A DNA stretch of 64,000 nucleotides from Eikenella corrodens (lineage in GTDB: Bacteria > Pseudomonadota > Gammaproteobacteria > Burkholderiales > Neisseriaceae), in assembly GCF_003990355.1 (NCBI RefSeq), contig NZ_CP034670.1, forward strand, positions 310,001-374,000, in the 5' to 3' direction. This document shows positions 15,543-23,871 of this stretch, one piece after another. Position 1 is the stretch's first letter; every line of letters starts with the position of its first letter. The notes beneath the pieces were generated by a model that was not told the origin of the DNA, made no database searches, and saw nothing but the letters and a program-made list of their open reading frames with translations. Both the position numbers and the translations under genes were made by a program.

Positions 15543-15935
15543 GCAGCCTGAAAGCGTAAAAGGCAGCCTGTACATTCAAAAATAAGGGTGCAGGCTGTTT
15601 TGTGGATTTTAGCTTTGTAGAAACTCTAGCCCCCATATTGCGCCGTTCACGGGCAGAAACCAGCCGATGCCGAATGCGGCAATGATGTAGAGGAACATGG
15701 CGCGGTAGGGCGCGTGCGGGGTTTTGGAAATACAGGTGGGGAGGTTGGGCTCGATGAATTTTCCGAGAATAGGATGCAGGCTGCCTGAAAACGTTTTAAG
15801 CCTGTGTCCGCATAAACCATAGCAGGTTAAATAGGCTTTCGATACAAGGCGGAGCAACGCTATGGCGAAAGTTAAATTGGTTTGTTAGATATGGTAAGAT
15901 GGGCTGGCCGTTTTAAACATTTCCAGGAGACCGTG
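15543..15935. other. Intergenic right edge of the Kingella-type tract
   Basis: The last Kingella-type uptake sequences lie here (GTGCAGGCTG at 15588, GCAGGCTGCCTGAA at 15776). On the - strand 15609-15770 encodes a hydrophobic piece ending FGIGWFLPVNGAIWG, with no good start; it may be the tail of a lost membrane protein, but I would not call it a gene. Beyond 15.9 kb only Eikenella-type uptake sequences are seen until pheS. Confidence 0.4.
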
Positions 15936-16514
15936 ATGCTGTGGATTCTTTTGCTGCCGGGCGCATGCGGCGTGGTGGGCGTGATGGTGTACAACCGTTT
16001 GGTCATCGCGCAAAACCAATACCGCAATGCTTTCTCCCAAATCGGCGTGCAGCTGCAACGCCGGCACGATTTGATTCCGAATTTGGTGGCCGCCGCCAAA
16101 GGCTACCTGAAACATGAAAACGACACCTTTACGCAGGTGACGCAGGCGCGCAATCAAGCCGCTGGTGTGTTGGGCGGTACACGGCCGGAAAATGCGGAGG
16201 CGGTGGCGCAGCTTTCTGCCGCCGAAACCCGGCTCACCCAGGCCGTGCGCAGCCTGATGGTACAGATTGAGGCCTATCCGGATTTGCAGGCTGCCGCCAA
16301 TATGCAGCAGCTGGCCGAGGAAATCACCAGCACGGAAAACCGCATCGCCTTCGCCCGCCAGGCTTATAACGATGCGGCCATGGGTTACAACACGCTGTGC
16401 CAGCTGTTTCCGCACAGCATTGTCGCCGCCTATTGTGGCCATCGGCAGCCGGCACAGCTGCTAGACTTTCCCGACCGCGCCAAATATCAAACGCCGCCCG
16501 AGGTGAAGTTTTAA
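15936..16514 (+). CDS. lemA: LemA family protein
   Basis: 192 residues from the ATG at 15936 (MLWILLLPG), with AGGAG at 15925-15929. One N-terminal membrane anchor, then a LemA domain: YNRLVIAQNQYRNAFSQIGV, LQRRHDLIPNLV, AAETRLTQAVRSL and ENRIAFARQAYNDAAMGYN. LemA proteins are helical-bundle membrane-anchored proteins of unknown biochemical role. The C-terminal FP.S.VA...G motif of the family is present in altered form. An Eikenella uptake sequence in the gene encodes KGYLKHEN. Confidence 0.9.
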   Translation: MLWILLLPGACGVVGVMVYNRLVIAQNQYRNAFSQIGVQLQRRHDLIPNLVAAAKGYLKHENDTFTQVTQARNQAAGVLGGTRPENAEAVAQLSAAETRLTQAVRSLMVQIEAYPDLQAAANMQQLAEEITSTENRIAFARQAYNDAAMGYNTLCQLFPHSIVAAYCGHRQPAQLLDFPDRAKYQTPPEVKF

Positions 16515-16538
16515 GGGCTGGTAATCTGGAATACGTTT

Positions 16539-16583
16539 AAAGGCTACCTGAAAGCGGGTTTCTCGTTTTCAGGTAGCCTTTTT
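16539..16583 (+). terminator. Terminator built from an inverted pair of uptake sequences
   Basis: AAAGGCTACCTGAAA, a 12-base loop, then its reverse complement and a run of T. It follows lemA. Confidence 0.8.
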
Positions 16584-16705
16584 GCGAGTCGCCGGATTGC
16601 ATCGGTCGGGCTGCCTGAAAATGAGGCTTTCCGGGGATGGCGTGTCGGTCGGCTTTTGTTTAGCAAACGGGCTGTTTGCAAGCGCAGTTTCAATTCCGAG
16701 CCATA

Positions 16706-16809
16706 TATAGTGAATTAACAAAAACCTGTACGGCGTTGTCTCGCTTTGCCGTAACGTGTGTACTGTCTGCGGCTCGCCGCCTTGTCCTGATTTTTGTTAA
16801 TCCACTATA
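16706..16809. repeat. Correia-type repeat (short form)
   Basis: 104 bases bounded by TATAGTGAATTAACAAAAA and TTTTTGTTAATCCACTATA, with the usual core. Together with two uptake-sequence hairpins it fills the space between lemA and the convergent H-NS-like gene. Confidence 0.85.
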
Positions 16810-16846
16810 GCCAATTAAATCCAATTAACCTGGCTGCCTAATGTGG

Positions 16847-16892
16847 AAAAGGCTACCTGAAAACGGATGGTTTGGTTTTCAGGTAGCCTTTT
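16847..16892 (-). terminator. Terminator from inverted uptake sequences
   Basis: AAAAGGCTACCTGAAAAC pairs with GTTTTCAGGTAGCCTTTT. It lies just beyond the stop of the H-NS-like gene and can act in both directions. Confidence 0.75.
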
Positions 16893-16910
16893 ATGCTGTA
16901 TGGGCAACGG

Positions 16911-17204
16911 TTATACCAAGAATTTCTTGATGTCGATGCCTTTTTTCTGAGCTTCTACAATCCATTTCGGCCGTTTGCCCACGCCGCCCCAAGTTGCGCC
17001 GGTTTGCGGATTGCGGTATTGCGGGCGGTTTTGCTTTTCCTTCAGGCCTGCCTCAATATCGGCCAGGGTGATTTCAAAATCGCCCATAATGGCCAAAATT
17101 TGGTTCACTTTCTTTTTGCGCTCGGAAGCCAAACGGCGTTGGATACGGTCTTCCAGCATTTTTTTCTGTTCTAGAAGTTGGTCTAAAGTTTCGCGTGCTG
17201 CCAT
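16911..17204 (-). CDS. H-NS-family nucleoid-associated protein
   Basis: 97 residues from the ATG at 17202-17204, preceded by AAAGGAAAC. The N-terminal half is a coiled coil (LDQLLEQKKMLEDRIQRRLA) for oligomerisation; the C-terminal half has the H-NS DNA-binding core NPQTGATWGGVGKRPKWI. The family binds AT-rich, often foreign, DNA and silences it. A longer frame upstream would start within a Correia repeat and is not needed. It is convergent with lemA and 237 bases from grxD. It could be relevant to control of the accessory regions, but that is inference. Confidence 0.88.
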   Translation of the reverse strand: MAARETLDQLLEQKKMLEDRIQRRLASERKKKVNQILAIMGDFEITLADIEAGLKEKQNRPQYRNPQTGATWGGVGKRPKWIVEAQKKGIDIKKFLV

Positions 17205-17281
17205 GATGTTTCCTTTGCGGAGGTTGTTAAAGTTTATTTCAGGGTCGATTATAAGGGTATTTCGACTTGTTGTGCCAGAAA

Positions 17282-17386
17282 TATAGTGGATTAACAAAAA
17301 TCAGGACAAGATGGCGAGCCGCAGACAGTACACACGTTACGGCAAGGCGAGACAACGCTGTACTGGTTTAAATTTAATCCACTATA
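17282..17386. repeat. Correia-type repeat (short form)
   Basis: 105 bases, opposite orientation to the copy at 16706. One end reads TATAGTGGATTAACAAAAA, the other TTTAAATTTAATCCACTATA, so the two ends differ in their inner part. It lies upstream of the H-NS-like gene and downstream of grxD. Confidence 0.85.
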
Positions 17387-17441
17387 AATTGCCGGTTGGG
17401 CACGGACATACGCCCAACCGGCTCGGTTTCTTTATTGAAAA

Positions 17442-17756
17442 TCAGGCTTCGGCTTTCAGCAAATCTTGCAATTCGCCGGCTTCATACATTTCCATTAGAA
17501 TATCGGATCCGCCCACGAATTCGCCGTTTACATACAGTTGCGGGATGGTGGGCCAATTGGCGTATTCTTTGATGCCTTGGCGGATTTCGGGGTTTCCCAA
17601 TACGTTTACCGTAACGAAATCATTGCAGCCGGCGGCCTGCAGGATTTGCACGGCGCGGGAGGAGAAGCCGCATTGCGGGAATTGTTTGGTGCCTTTCATA
17701 AACAGTACGATACGGTTGCTGTTTACGAATTGTTTGATTTCTTCTTGGATGCTCAT
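17442..17756 (-). CDS. grxD: Monothiol glutaredoxin (Grx4 type)
   Basis: 104 residues, full length. The active site is the monothiol CGFS (FPQCGFSSRAVQIL, Cys29), with VLFMKGT before it, WPTIPQLYVNGEFVGGSDI carrying the cis-Pro, and GG for glutathione binding. Such proteins hold a [2Fe-2S] cluster with glutathione as ligand and pass it on in iron-sulfur assembly. Ribosome site AAAAGGAAAC upstream. It stands alone between a Correia repeat and rsmB. Confidence 0.95.
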   Translation of the reverse strand: MSIQEEIKQFVNSNRIVLFMKGTKQFPQCGFSSRAVQILQAAGCNDFVTVNVLGNPEIRQGIKEYANWPTIPQLYVNGEFVGGSDILMEMYEAGELQDLLKAEA

Positions 17757-17885
17757 GGTGTTTCCTTTTATGGATTAAATATGAATCAAAATTCGGATAC
17801 GAAACGGCGGCCATTATAGCGGATTAAATTTGCTTTCGATACCGGAAGCGGCAGCGAAACGGATGCGCCATAGCCGGGGTATTGT

Positions 17886-19148
17886 TTATTCCGGGCGCGC
17901 CCACACAGCGGCGAAGAAGCCGTCTGTGCGGTGTTCTGCGGTGGAGAGCTGCAGATAGGGGCTACCTGAAAATAATTCCGGGCAGTCGGGCAGCAGTTCG
18001 GCGGCGTTTACCGGCTGCCAATCGGGGTGGGCGGCGCTGAAGCGTTCGGCTTGCTGTTCGTTTTCAGTTGCGAGCACGCTACAGGTGGCATACACCAAAC
18101 GGCCGCCGGGGCGCACCAGGCGGGCGGCGGCTTCGAGGATGGAGGCTTGTTGCTTTGCCAATTCGGCGAGGCGCTCGGGTGATTGGCGGTATTTCAAATC
18201 GGGGTTGCGGCGCAGGGTGCCCAGCCCGGAGCAGGGGGCGTCCACCAGCACGCGGTCGGCTTTGCCGGTGAGGCGTTCGAGGCGCGGGTCGGTTTCGCTG
18301 CCGATACGTTGCGGGCTGATGTTGGTGAGGCCGGCGCGCACCATGCGCGGCTTGAGTTTGGCCAGCCGTTTTTCGGCCACGTCGAAGGCGTAGAGGCGGC
18401 CGCTGTTGTTCATGGCGGCGCCCAGGGCGAGGGTTTTGCCGCCCGCGCCGGCGCAGAAATCGACGATGATTTCGCCGCGCCGCGCGCCGGTGAGGCGGGC
18501 GAGCAGTTGGCTGCCTTCGTCTTGCACTTCAATGGTGCCTTCCAAAAACAGCGGGTGGCGCATGAGGGCGGATTTGTCGTGCAGGCGGATGCCCCACGGC
18601 GAATAAGGCGTGGCCTCGCAGCGGATACCTTCATCTTGCAGCCGGGCGAGCACTTTGTCGCGTTTGGCTTGGAGGGTGTTCACGCGCAAATCGAGCGGGG
18701 CGGGGGCGGCGGTGCTGCGGCCGAAGGCGAGGATGTGTTCGTCGCTCCAGCCTTGGTCGCGCAGTTGGGCAATGAGCCATTCGGGCAGTTCGGCGGCGGT
18801 GTTCAGCTGCGCGGCAAACTCGGTTTTTTTGGCTTTCAGGTAGCCTAGAAACTCAGTCTCTTCGGCATTGGCGCAATCGGCCAGGGCGGAAATGCTGATG
18901 CCGCGACCCAATACCAGGGCGGCCAGCGCGGCGCGGCGGGATTGGCGCACGGGATCGGGCAGCACGCTTTGGATTTTCTGCAAATGGCGCAAGGCGGCGA
19001 ACACGGTTTCGGCAATTTCGTGCCGGTCTTGGCGGCCAAGTTTTTTGTGGCTGCGGAAATAGGCGGAAACGAGGGCATCGGCGGGCTGTTCGAAGCCGAG
19101 CACTTGGCCGAGCAGGGTGGAAGTGTGGAGGAGTTGGGCGGGAGTCAT
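17886..19148 (-). CDS. rsmB: 16S rRNA m5C967 methyltransferase RsmB
   Basis: 420 residues. SAM-binding motif FCAGAGGKT at 231-239, catalytic motif DAPCSGLGTLRRNPDLKYR with Cys306, and second Cys in ATCS (356): the two-cysteine arrangement of RNA m5C methyltransferases. The N-terminal 140 residues are a NusB-like helical part with weak conservation. It methylates C967 of 16S rRNA using S-adenosylmethionine. Two uptake sequences are built into the gene, encoding LGYLKAK and LFSGSPY. The gene for the DUF3108 protein lies upstream of its start on the same strand, 127 bases away. Confidence 0.92.
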   Translation of the reverse strand: MTPAQLLHTSTLLGQVLGFEQPADALVSAYFRSHKKLGRQDRHEIAETVFAALRHLQKIQSVLPDPVRQSRRAALAALVLGRGISISALADCANAEETEFLGYLKAKKTEFAAQLNTAAELPEWLIAQLRDQGWSDEHILAFGRSTAAPAPLDLRVNTLQAKRDKVLARLQDEGIRCEATPYSPWGIRLHDKSALMRHPLFLEGTIEVQDEGSQLLARLTGARRGEIIVDFCAGAGGKTLALGAAMNNSGRLYAFDVAEKRLAKLKPRMVRAGLTNISPQRIGSETDPRLERLTGKADRVLVDAPCSGLGTLRRNPDLKYRQSPERLAELAKQQASILEAAARLVRPGGRLVYATCSVLATENEQQAERFSAAHPDWQPVNAAELLPDCPELFSGSPYLQLSTAEHRTDGFFAAVWARPE

Positions 19149-19275
19149 TTCGGAGTGGTGGTTTCAGGTAGCCTGTTGCGGGAATGGGCTACCTGAAAAC
19201 GGGCAGATAAGAAACAGACAGGCTGCGGGGCGGCTTGTCTGTTTGGTTTGGGTTTCAGGTAGCCTGTGTTGCTGC

Positions 19276-19974
19276 TTATCTGGGCGGCTGCAGGGGCGTG
19301 CCGTCGATTTTGCCGCTGCGCAGTTTGAGCTCGTAGGTTTTGCCGTCGTCGGTGTATTTGATGAGGGCGGGGATGTTGGCGAAATCGGGGGCGAAGGAAT
19401 ATTCGATGGTGTCGTCGCCGCGCTGCACGCGGAAGCGGTTGACGGCAATGCTGGCGCCGTTGATGTTGTAGCGGGCGGGTGGCAGGCGGGTCATGCCGCG
19501 CACGGGGTAGACGCGTTTGCCGTTGGTGATGTGCAGGTTGGCGGGCAGTTGGCCGTTGTTGAGCGCGAGCTGCCAGGCCAGGGTGAAGAGGTCGAAAGTG
19601 GGGCCGCTGATGGGCTGGCTTTCGGTTTGTCCGGTTTTGCCGTAGGTGATGGTTTTGCTGCCGTAGTCGAAGGTGGCGCCGGCGTAGGCGCGGCCTTTGC
19701 GGGTGTCGCTGTAGCGGGCGGGCTGCAGGCGGTTGCCGCTGATGCTGCCGTTGGAGGAAAAGCGCATTTTGTAGAGCGGGACGTTGATGTCGGCGTTTAC
19801 GTTGTAGCGGCCGCCGTTTTGGTTGAAGGTCATCACGGCGGGCACGCCGTAGGGGCCGATGTAGTGCAGCTCGGCGTTTTTGGGAAAGGCGGTTTCGGCA
19901 GCGGCGGCGGGCGCGGCCAGCGCGGCGGCGCACAGGGCGGCGGCCGTGCCGAGGCGGAGGGTGAGACTGGTCAT
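19276..19974 (-). CDS. DUF3108 periplasmic protein
   Basis: 232 residues with a clear signal peptide (AALAAPAAAA, cleavage near 26). The mature part is beta-rich with the DUF3108 pattern: LHYIGPYGVPAVMTFNQNGGRYNV, MRFSSNGSI and FDYGSKTITYG, then VRGMTRL and FAPDFANIPALIKY. DUF3108 proteins are periplasmic with unknown function and resemble lipid- or saccharide-binding barrels. It shares its strand with rsmB, a common neighbour in Neisseriaceae as far as I recall. Confidence 0.8.
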   Translation of the reverse strand: MTSLTLRLGTAAALCAAALAAPAAAAETAFPKNAELHYIGPYGVPAVMTFNQNGGRYNVNADINVPLYKMRFSSNGSISGNRLQPARYSDTRKGRAYAGATFDYGSKTITYGKTGQTESQPISGPTFDLFTLAWQLALNNGQLPANLHITNGKRVYPVRGMTRLPPARYNINGASIAVNRFRVQRGDDTIEYSFAPDFANIPALIKYTDDGKTYELKLRSGKIDGTPLQPPR

Positions 19975-20186
19975 GGGTGATTCCTTTGCTGAAAAAGGGA
20001 AGGTGCGCTGCGAATCAGCGGCTTTGGGGCGGCATTATAGCCTTAAGTTTTGAATAGGGGGCGTGCGGTTACATGGTTTGACGGGAATTTTCAGGTAGCC
20101 TGCGGCGGGAAAGAGGCTACCTGAAAGTAGCGCAGGCGGGTTTACGGCTATATTTTTATTTAATCGACAAAGCTGTTCGGATACGG

Positions 20187-20222
20187 AAAAGGCTACCTGA
20201 AAAACCGTTTTCAGGTAGCCTT
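20187..20222 (-). terminator. Terminator from inverted uptake sequences after ffh
   Basis: GGAAAAGGCTACCTGAAAA pairs with TTTTCAGGTAGCCTTCC, 22 bases past the ffh stop. Another inverted pair lies at about 20089-20126. Confidence 0.75.
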
Positions 20223-20243
20223 CCGATATTTCATTCAGAGGGT

Positions 20244-21605
20244 TTAACGCCCGGGGAACAGGCCTTTCATGCCTTGTGCCATGCGCATGAGTTTGCCCAT
20301 GCCTTTGCCGCCGAACATTTTCATCATTTTTTGCGACTGCTCGAACTGCTTGAGCATTTTGTTCACTTCCTGCACGGTGGTGCCGGCGCCGGCGGCGATG
20401 CGGCGTTTGCGGCTGGCTTTGAGCAGGGCGGGGTTGGCACGCTCTTTCGGGGTCATGGAGTTGATGATGGCTTCCACTTTGCTCATGGCTTTTTCCGCCG
20501 TGCCCTCGGGGATTTGCGCGGAAAGCTGCCCCATTTCGCCGGGCAGTTTGGACATCAGCGATTCGATGCCGCCCATATTGCGCATCTGCTGGATTTGGGC
20601 TTTGAAATCGTTCAGGTCGAAGCCTTTGCCTTTGTGCAGCTTTTTGGCCATGCGTTCGGCCACTTCCTGATCGATGCCTTTTTGCACGTCTTCAATCAGG
20701 GAAAGCACGTCGCCCATGCCGAGAATGCGGCCGGCGATGCGGTCGGGGTGGAAGGGCTCGAGGCCGCCGATTTTTTCGCCGGTGCCGATGAATTTAATCG
20801 GTTTGCCGGTAACGTGGCGCACGGAAAGTGCCGCGCCGCCGCGCGCGTCGCCGTCCATTTTGGTGAGGATAACGCCGGTGAGCGGCAGGGCTTCATTGAA
20901 GGCCTGGGCGGTGTTCACGGCATCTTGGCCGAGCATGGCATCCACCACAAACAGGGTTTCCACCGGATTCACGGCTTCATGCAGCGCCTTGATTTCGGCC
21001 ATCATGGCTTCGTCCACCGCCAATCGGCCGGCGGTGTCGACCATCAGCACGTCGTAGAAATGCTTTTTGGCGTAATCCAGCGCGGCCTGGGCGATAGCCA
21101 CGGGCTGTTGGGAAACGTCGGAGGGGAAGAAATCCGCGCCCACTTGCTCGGCCAGGAGGCGCAGCTGCTCGATGGCGGCGGGGCGGTATACGTCGGCCGA
21201 CACCAGCAGCACTTTCTTGCGCTGCTCTTCTTTGAGCAGGCGGGCGAGCTTACCGGCGGTGGTGGTTTTACCCGCACCCTGCAGGCCGGCCATCAGCACC
21301 ACGGCAGGCGGCACGGCGGCCAGATTGAGGCTGCTGTTTTGTGTGCCCATCAGCTCGGTGAGCGCTTGGTTGACCACGCCGATAAAGGCCTGGCCGGGCG
21401 TGAGGCTGCCGATTACTTCGTGGCCGACGGCACGCTCTTTCACGCTGGCCATAAAGTCTTTCACCACCGGCAGCGCCACGTCGGCTTCCAACAGCGCCAT
21501 GCGCACTTCGCGCAGGGCTTCTTTGATGTTGTCTTCGGAGAGGCGCGCCTGGCCGCGCATTTTTTTGGCCCACTGGCTGAGGCGGCCGGATAGGTTGTCT
21601 AACAT
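20244..21605 (-). CDS. ffh: Signal recognition particle protein Ffh
   Basis: 453 residues from the ATG at 21603-21605 (MLDNLSGRLS); AAGG lies at the right distance before it, whereas a possible ATG 15 bases upstream has no ribosome site. N domain with ALLEADVALPVV, G domain with GLQGAGKTTTAGKL (near 107), DTAGRLAVDE, TKMDGDARGG, and the C-terminal Met-rich M domain (QMRNMGGIESLM, ending MAQGMKGLFPGR). With 4.5S RNA and FtsY it targets membrane proteins to the inner membrane. The divergent CcsA-like gene matches the ffh-ypjD arrangement of E. coli. Confidence 0.97.
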   Translation of the reverse strand: MLDNLSGRLSQWAKKMRGQARLSEDNIKEALREVRMALLEADVALPVVKDFMASVKERAVGHEVIGSLTPGQAFIGVVNQALTELMGTQNSSLNLAAVPPAVVLMAGLQGAGKTTTAGKLARLLKEEQRKKVLLVSADVYRPAAIEQLRLLAEQVGADFFPSDVSQQPVAIAQAALDYAKKHFYDVLMVDTAGRLAVDEAMMAEIKALHEAVNPVETLFVVDAMLGQDAVNTAQAFNEALPLTGVILTKMDGDARGGAALSVRHVTGKPIKFIGTGEKIGGLEPFHPDRIAGRILGMGDVLSLIEDVQKGIDQEVAERMAKKLHKGKGFDLNDFKAQIQQMRNMGGIESLMSKLPGEMGQLSAQIPEGTAEKAMSKVEAIINSMTPKERANPALLKASRKRRIAAGAGTTVQEVNKMLKQFEQSQKMMKMFGGKGMGKLMRMAQGMKGLFPGR

Positions 21606-21911
21606 AGTTTTCCTTGTCATGCTGGGAGACCGCCAATATGCTGTATTGGCTCGTTTTATTGCTAGCGGTTTCGCCCAACCGATAAATGGGTTTGATTCGG
21701 AATGGGGATAGCGGATTGGTTCACTTTACTGAAGCGGGGCTTAGTTTTGCAGAAACTTCGCTGCGCGGCGTTTTAATTGCGCTGACGCTTTGCTTTCAGG
21801 TAGCCCCTAGCAGGCGGCAAAGTTTGCTAAAATCGCGGCATTTTACACTATTACGCGCAGCCTTTGCGGCTTTCCTGATGGAAAAGCGGGCGCGCAACAC
21901 ACGGAAAAAGC

Positions 21912-22718
21912 ATGGCTGTATTGTTTGTTTTGCTCGCGCTGCTCTATGGCGGCATGGGCATGTTTGCCTGGTGGTTCGGTCGGCAAAATGCCCGGCGGCC
22001 ATACCCGCTCAAGGGCGAGCTGCTGTTGCTGGCGGCACTACTGCCTGCGCACGCGGCGGCGGTGTGGCAGCCGTTGCTGCTCAGCCGCTTCCCCAACGGC
22101 ATCGGCTATGCCCTGTGTTTGGCTACCTGGCTGATGCTGCTGTTGTATTGGTGCGGCAGTTTCTTTTATCCGCTGAAGGGCTTGCAGCTGCTGCTCTATC
22201 CCTTTGCCGCGCTTTCCATGCTGGCCGCCGCGCTGTGGCCGGCACCGGGCGCGGATTATGCGGTGGACAATATGCCCTTCGCGCTGCACGTGGGCGCATC
22301 GGTGTTTTCCTACAGCCTGTTCGGCATTGCCGCGCTGCTGGCGCTGCTGATCCTGCTGCTGAACCGCCGCCTGCGAAACCACCGCATTTCGCCGCTGGTG
22401 TCTTTCCTGCCGCCGCTGTTGAGCTTGGAAAAACTGATGTTTCAAAGCATGCTGGCGGGTTTTGTGCTGCTCACAGTATCGGTGGGCGGGGGGCTGCTGT
22501 TTTCGCCGGAAATTTTCGGCAAGCCGCTCGCGCTCACGCACAAAAGCGTGTTCGGCGTGCTTTCGTGGCTGGTGTATGCCGGTATCCTGCTGCTGCACCG
22601 CACCCGCCGCTGGCGCGGCCGTACGGCGGCGCTGTGGTGCGTGGCCGGGTTTGTGTGCCTGATGCTGGCTTATGTGGGCAGCAAGTTTGTGTTGCAGGTG
22701 TTGCTGCATCGGATGTGA
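21912..22718 (+). CDS. CcsA/YpjD-like cytochrome c assembly family membrane protein
   Basis: 268 residues, about eight membrane helices. ALHVGASVFSYSLFGIAALLALL is the family's conserved His-containing segment, and LTHKSVFGVLSWLVYAGILL carries a second conserved His. The WWD heme-handling motif of true CcsA is absent, so it is closer to E. coli YpjD, whose role is unknown. It is divergent from ffh with a 306-base gap that contains intergenic repeats (TTTTGCAGAAACTTCG) and one uptake sequence. Confidence 0.8.
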   Translation: MAVLFVLLALLYGGMGMFAWWFGRQNARRPYPLKGELLLLAALLPAHAAAVWQPLLLSRFPNGIGYALCLATWLMLLLYWCGSFFYPLKGLQLLLYPFAALSMLAAALWPAPGADYAVDNMPFALHVGASVFSYSLFGIAALLALLILLLNRRLRNHRISPLVSFLPPLLSLEKLMFQSMLAGFVLLTVSVGGGLLFSPEIFGKPLALTHKSVFGVLSWLVYAGILLLHRTRRWRGRTAALWCVAGFVCLMLAYVGSKFVLQVLLHRM

Positions 22719-22737
22719 ATGCGTTGGCATGAATGGC

Positions 22738-22770
22738 AAAGGCTACCTGAAGATTTTCAGGTAGCCTTTT
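22738..22770 (+). terminator. Terminator from inverted uptake sequences
   Basis: AAAGGCTACCTGAA, a very short loop, TTCAGGTAGCCTTTT. It ends the CcsA-like gene. Confidence 0.8.
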
Positions 22771-22879
22771 GCTATGGTGCTGCGGGCAGCATCCCGTATG
22801 GAAAAATAATGGGTTTGGCTATAGAATTGCATCAGTCTGCCAATCGCGCGGATACTCACTAATTCCTATGGGGAACTCT

Positions 22880-23767
22880 ATGAACAAACTCTTCGCCACC
22901 GTGGCTGCGGCCCTATTACTGGCCGCCTGTAATCCCAATCAAAACAATAGCCAAAACAATGCAGCGTCTGCACCACCGGCTGCTTCCAGCCCAGTTGCCG
23001 GTCAAGCCGAAGGCCAACAGGCGCCTGCTATGGCCCTGCCTGTCGATGCAACAGGGCTTGAAGCGGCTGCCGCCAAGGCCGTGGAAGGCTATCAGCCCGC
23101 TGCCGAGAAGCAGGTGATTTATTTCGACAAAGATTCCAAACCCGCCGACAAACCCAGCCCCGGCGGCTACTATCGCGAAGTGTTGGGTACCATGCCCGAC
23201 GGCCGCCTAGTGGTGCAGGACTTCTACCAAGACAGCGGCAAACCGCAGATTCTGCCCGCCATCATCTCCAAAGGTGGCGATCCGAAAAATTTCTCCACCG
23301 ATATGAACGACAGCCTGGTGGTGTGGAAGGAGGAAGACGGCGCGATATCTTCCGCCGGTAAATTCACTCAAGGCAAACTGGACGGCTGGCAGGGCATGTA
23401 CCGTAACGGCCGCCTGGTTATCCAAGGCCGCGACAGCGAGTCTGATTTAGATGGTGAAGTGGTGTTTTTCTATAACGACGGCAAACCGATGATGTGGGTA
23501 CGCCCTGCTGCCGACAACCAGCACGTTATCCTCAGCACCTACTACCCGGGCAGCGGCAGCATCCTATTCAGTGCCATCCATAATGCGAATGGTGAAGGAG
23601 ATCCTGTGATGTCCGCCTGGGACAAACAAGGCAAACCTACCGAACTGCCTGCCGTTCGGGCGGATTTGGAAGCTGTGCAGGCGGCCATGACCGATCTGCA
23701 GGAATATGCAAATCGACACGGAGCCTTGAAGGACGGTGGCGGGCAATCCGCTTCCGTACCTAAATAA
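22880..23767 (+). CDS. Lipoprotein of unknown function with MORN-like repeats
   Basis: 295 residues from the ATG at 22880, with GGGGA just upstream. Signal peptide with lipobox LAAC (Cys18), then an Asn/Gln/Ala/Pro-rich linker to about residue 60. The middle contains short GxxxGxW/Y repeats such as GKLDGWQGMYRNGRLVIQG and DLDGEVVFFYNDGKPMMW, which resemble MORN/YwqK-type beta hairpins. Probably anchored to the outer membrane facing the periplasm. No function known. Its neighbour is the dihydrolipoamide dehydrogenase gene 104 bases on; no link is evident. Confidence 0.7.
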   Translation: MNKLFATVAAALLLAACNPNQNNSQNNAASAPPAASSPVAGQAEGQQAPAMALPVDATGLEAAAAKAVEGYQPAAEKQVIYFDKDSKPADKPSPGGYYREVLGTMPDGRLVVQDFYQDSGKPQILPAIISKGGDPKNFSTDMNDSLVVWKEEDGAISSAGKFTQGKLDGWQGMYRNGRLVIQGRDSESDLDGEVVFFYNDGKPMMWVRPAADNQHVILSTYYPGSGSILFSAIHNANGEGDPVMSAWDKQGKPTELPAVRADLEAVQAAMTDLQEYANRHGALKDGGGQSASVPK

Positions 23768-23871
23768 TCTTATGACCTTGCAGCCGCTTAACACGGAGTG
23801 ATGCCAACGTTCCCATGCTAAGCGGCTGATTCTTTCCCCACCCCCGCTTTTCACACATAAAGGAGCTTCAA

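Noticed and set aside
15609..15857. 83-codon frame on the - strand before lemA
   Set aside because: The hydrophobic end looks protein-like, but the first half is made of uptake sequence and repeat DNA and no ribosome site exists; at most a gene remnant.
20274..21593. 439-codon open frame opposite ffh
   Set aside because: Shadow of ffh. The protein is His/Gly-rich and resembles nothing; Ffh motifs are complete on the other strand.
21603..21620. Start of ffh 15 bases further upstream
   Set aside because: No ribosome site before it, while AAGG is well placed for the inner ATG, which gives the usual Ffh N-terminus.
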